Shown here in pieces: positions 7,764 to 8,227 of a DNA stretch of 8,227 bases. Both the position numbers and the translations under genes were made by a program. The notes below the pieces were generated by a model. It worked only from the letters and a program-made list of their open reading frames with translations. It had not been told where the DNA came from and made no database searches. How positions within the stretch are numbered: the first letter of the stretch is position 1; every line of letters starts with the position of its first letter. Location: contig CAMBYA010000090.1 in NCBI GenBank assembly GCA_945872035.1, forward strand, positions 1-8,227, given 5' to 3'. Source of the DNA: Rhizobium sp. Q54 (GTDB lineage: Bacteria; Pseudomonadota; Alphaproteobacteria; SMXS01).

Positions 7764-7791
7764 CTGGATTCCCGCGTGCGCGGGAATGACG
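7764..7791. repeat. REP-like dispersed palindrome (WIPACAGMT type)
   Basis: The core ATTCCCGCG-TG-CGCGGGAAT (7768-7787) is a perfect 9-bp stem, flanked by CTGG and GACG. Elements of this form, GGATTCCCGC...GCGGGAATGAC, are a well-known dispersed repeat in many proteobacteria; one frame reads WIPACAGMT. It ends one base from the queA stop and lies between convergent genes, so it may stabilise the 3' ends of both transcripts or help terminate them. Confidence 0.75.
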
Positions 7792-7792
7792 A

Positions 7793-8227
7793 TCAAGGGG
7801 ATGGTCGTGTCGGAAAAATCAGGCAAGCGTCGCCGTAGGAGTAAAATCGGTACTGCTCGCGGATCGCGTATTCATACGCTCCCTTCATCACGTCCAGCCC
7901 GGCGAACGCGCTCACCAGCATGAACAGCGTGCTCTTGGGCAGGTGGAAATTGGTCATCAGCACATCCACCGCGCGGAAGCTGTACCCAGGCGTGATGAAG
8001 ATGTCGGTCTCGTCCGCGAACGGCTTGATGGTGCCGTCCTCGTCCGCGGCGCTTTCCAGCAGGCGCAGCGACGTGGTGCCGACGGCGACGATCCTGCCGC
8101 CATGACGCCTGACCTCGTTGAGCCTTCGTGCGGTCTCCAGCGTGATTTCGCCCCACTCCGCATGCATCCGGTGGTCGGCCGTATCCTCGGCCTTCAACGG
8201 CAGGAAGGTACCTGCGCCCACGTGAAG
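7793..8227 (-). CDS. queA: S-adenosylmethionine:tRNA ribosyltransferase-isomerase, C-terminal part (5' cut off by window)
   Basis: The frame runs in from the window edge on the minus strand and ends at TGA 7795-7793, leaving 144 residues, about the last 40 percent of a protein usually near 340-350 aa. The start is outside the window. QueA transfers the ribosyl part of SAM to preQ1 in tRNA, giving epoxyqueuosine, the step after Tgt. Diagnostic stretches are [15 protein letters not shown] at the edge, [47 protein letters not shown] and the ending [13 protein letters not shown]. The C-terminus is intact. In many bacteria tgt follows queA directly; here tgt lies about 2.5 kb downstream with four genes between, one of them in opposite orientation, so the two cannot be a simple operon. 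Confidence 0.95.
   Translation of the reverse strand, partial: LHVGAGTFLPLKAEDTADHRMHAEWGEITLETARRLNEVRRHGGRIVAVGTTSLRLLESAADEDGTIKPFADETDIFITPGYSFRAVDVLMTNFHLPKSTLFMLVSAFAGLDVMKGAYEYAIREQYRFYSYGDACLIFPTRPSP

Larger units (their letters stand above)
7653..7792. other. Convergent intergenic region with AT-rich patch and dispersed repeat
   Basis: 140 nt between the LLM stop and the queA stop. The first 45 nt are markedly AT-rich for this genome and contain the inverted repeat at 7674-7690. The rest is GC-rich and ends in a repeat palindrome touching the queA stop. CCGCGCACGCG at 7702-7712 is the reverse complement of the core of that palindrome and may be a decayed second copy. No gene or T-rich terminator is seen. 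Confidence 0.6.

Overview
The window looks like chromosomal DNA of a high-GC Gram-negative bacterium, most likely an alphaproteobacterium. That rests on the strong G/C bias at third codon positions, the alphaproteobacterial character of Tgt and QueA, and the C-terminal half of what looks like an EAL-CBS-GGDEF signalling protein. The assignment comes from recognising protein families by eye, not from a search. Nearly all of the window is coding.

Layout. (1) 1-798, plus strand: the 3' part of a cyclic-di-GMP signalling gene (CBS remnant plus GGDEF domain). (2) 3943-826, minus strand: a tight three-gene operon, in transcription order an AMP-forming acyl-CoA synthetase/ligase, a coniferyl-alcohol/hydroxysteroid-dehydrogenase-like SDR and an MBL-fold hydrolase with a flavodiiron-type metal site; the gaps are 16 and 24 nt. 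(3) 5842-4157, minus strand: a ribbon-helix-helix antitoxin, a ParE/RelE toxin and tgt (queuine tRNA-ribosyltransferase), joined by 4-nt and 8-nt gene overlaps. (4) 6626-5895, minus strand: a second, FabG-like SDR, divergent from (5) 6711-7652, plus strand: a luciferase-like (LLM) flavin/F420 oxidoreductase. (6) 8227-7793, minus strand: the 3' part of queA. A dispersed-repeat palindrome and an AT-rich patch lie between the convergent LLM and queA genes.

How the parts fit. queA and tgt act in the same pathway (queuosine in tRNA) and are often neighbours. Here both are on the minus strand but are separated by about 2.5 kb holding an SDR, an LLM gene and a toxin-antitoxin pair. The pair overlaps tgt by 8 nt, and a good sigma70-type promoter (TTGAGA, 16 nt, TATATT) carrying a palindromic operator-like site sits just upstream of the antitoxin. 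The simplest reading is that tgt is now transcribed at least partly from an autoregulated toxin-antitoxin promoter, which is the most interesting feature of the window. The ligase-SDR-MBL operon probably encodes a short pathway on a carboxylic acid, perhaps aromatic or steroid-like, but its substrate cannot be read from the sequence. I found no RNA genes, CRISPR array, transposase or integrase.
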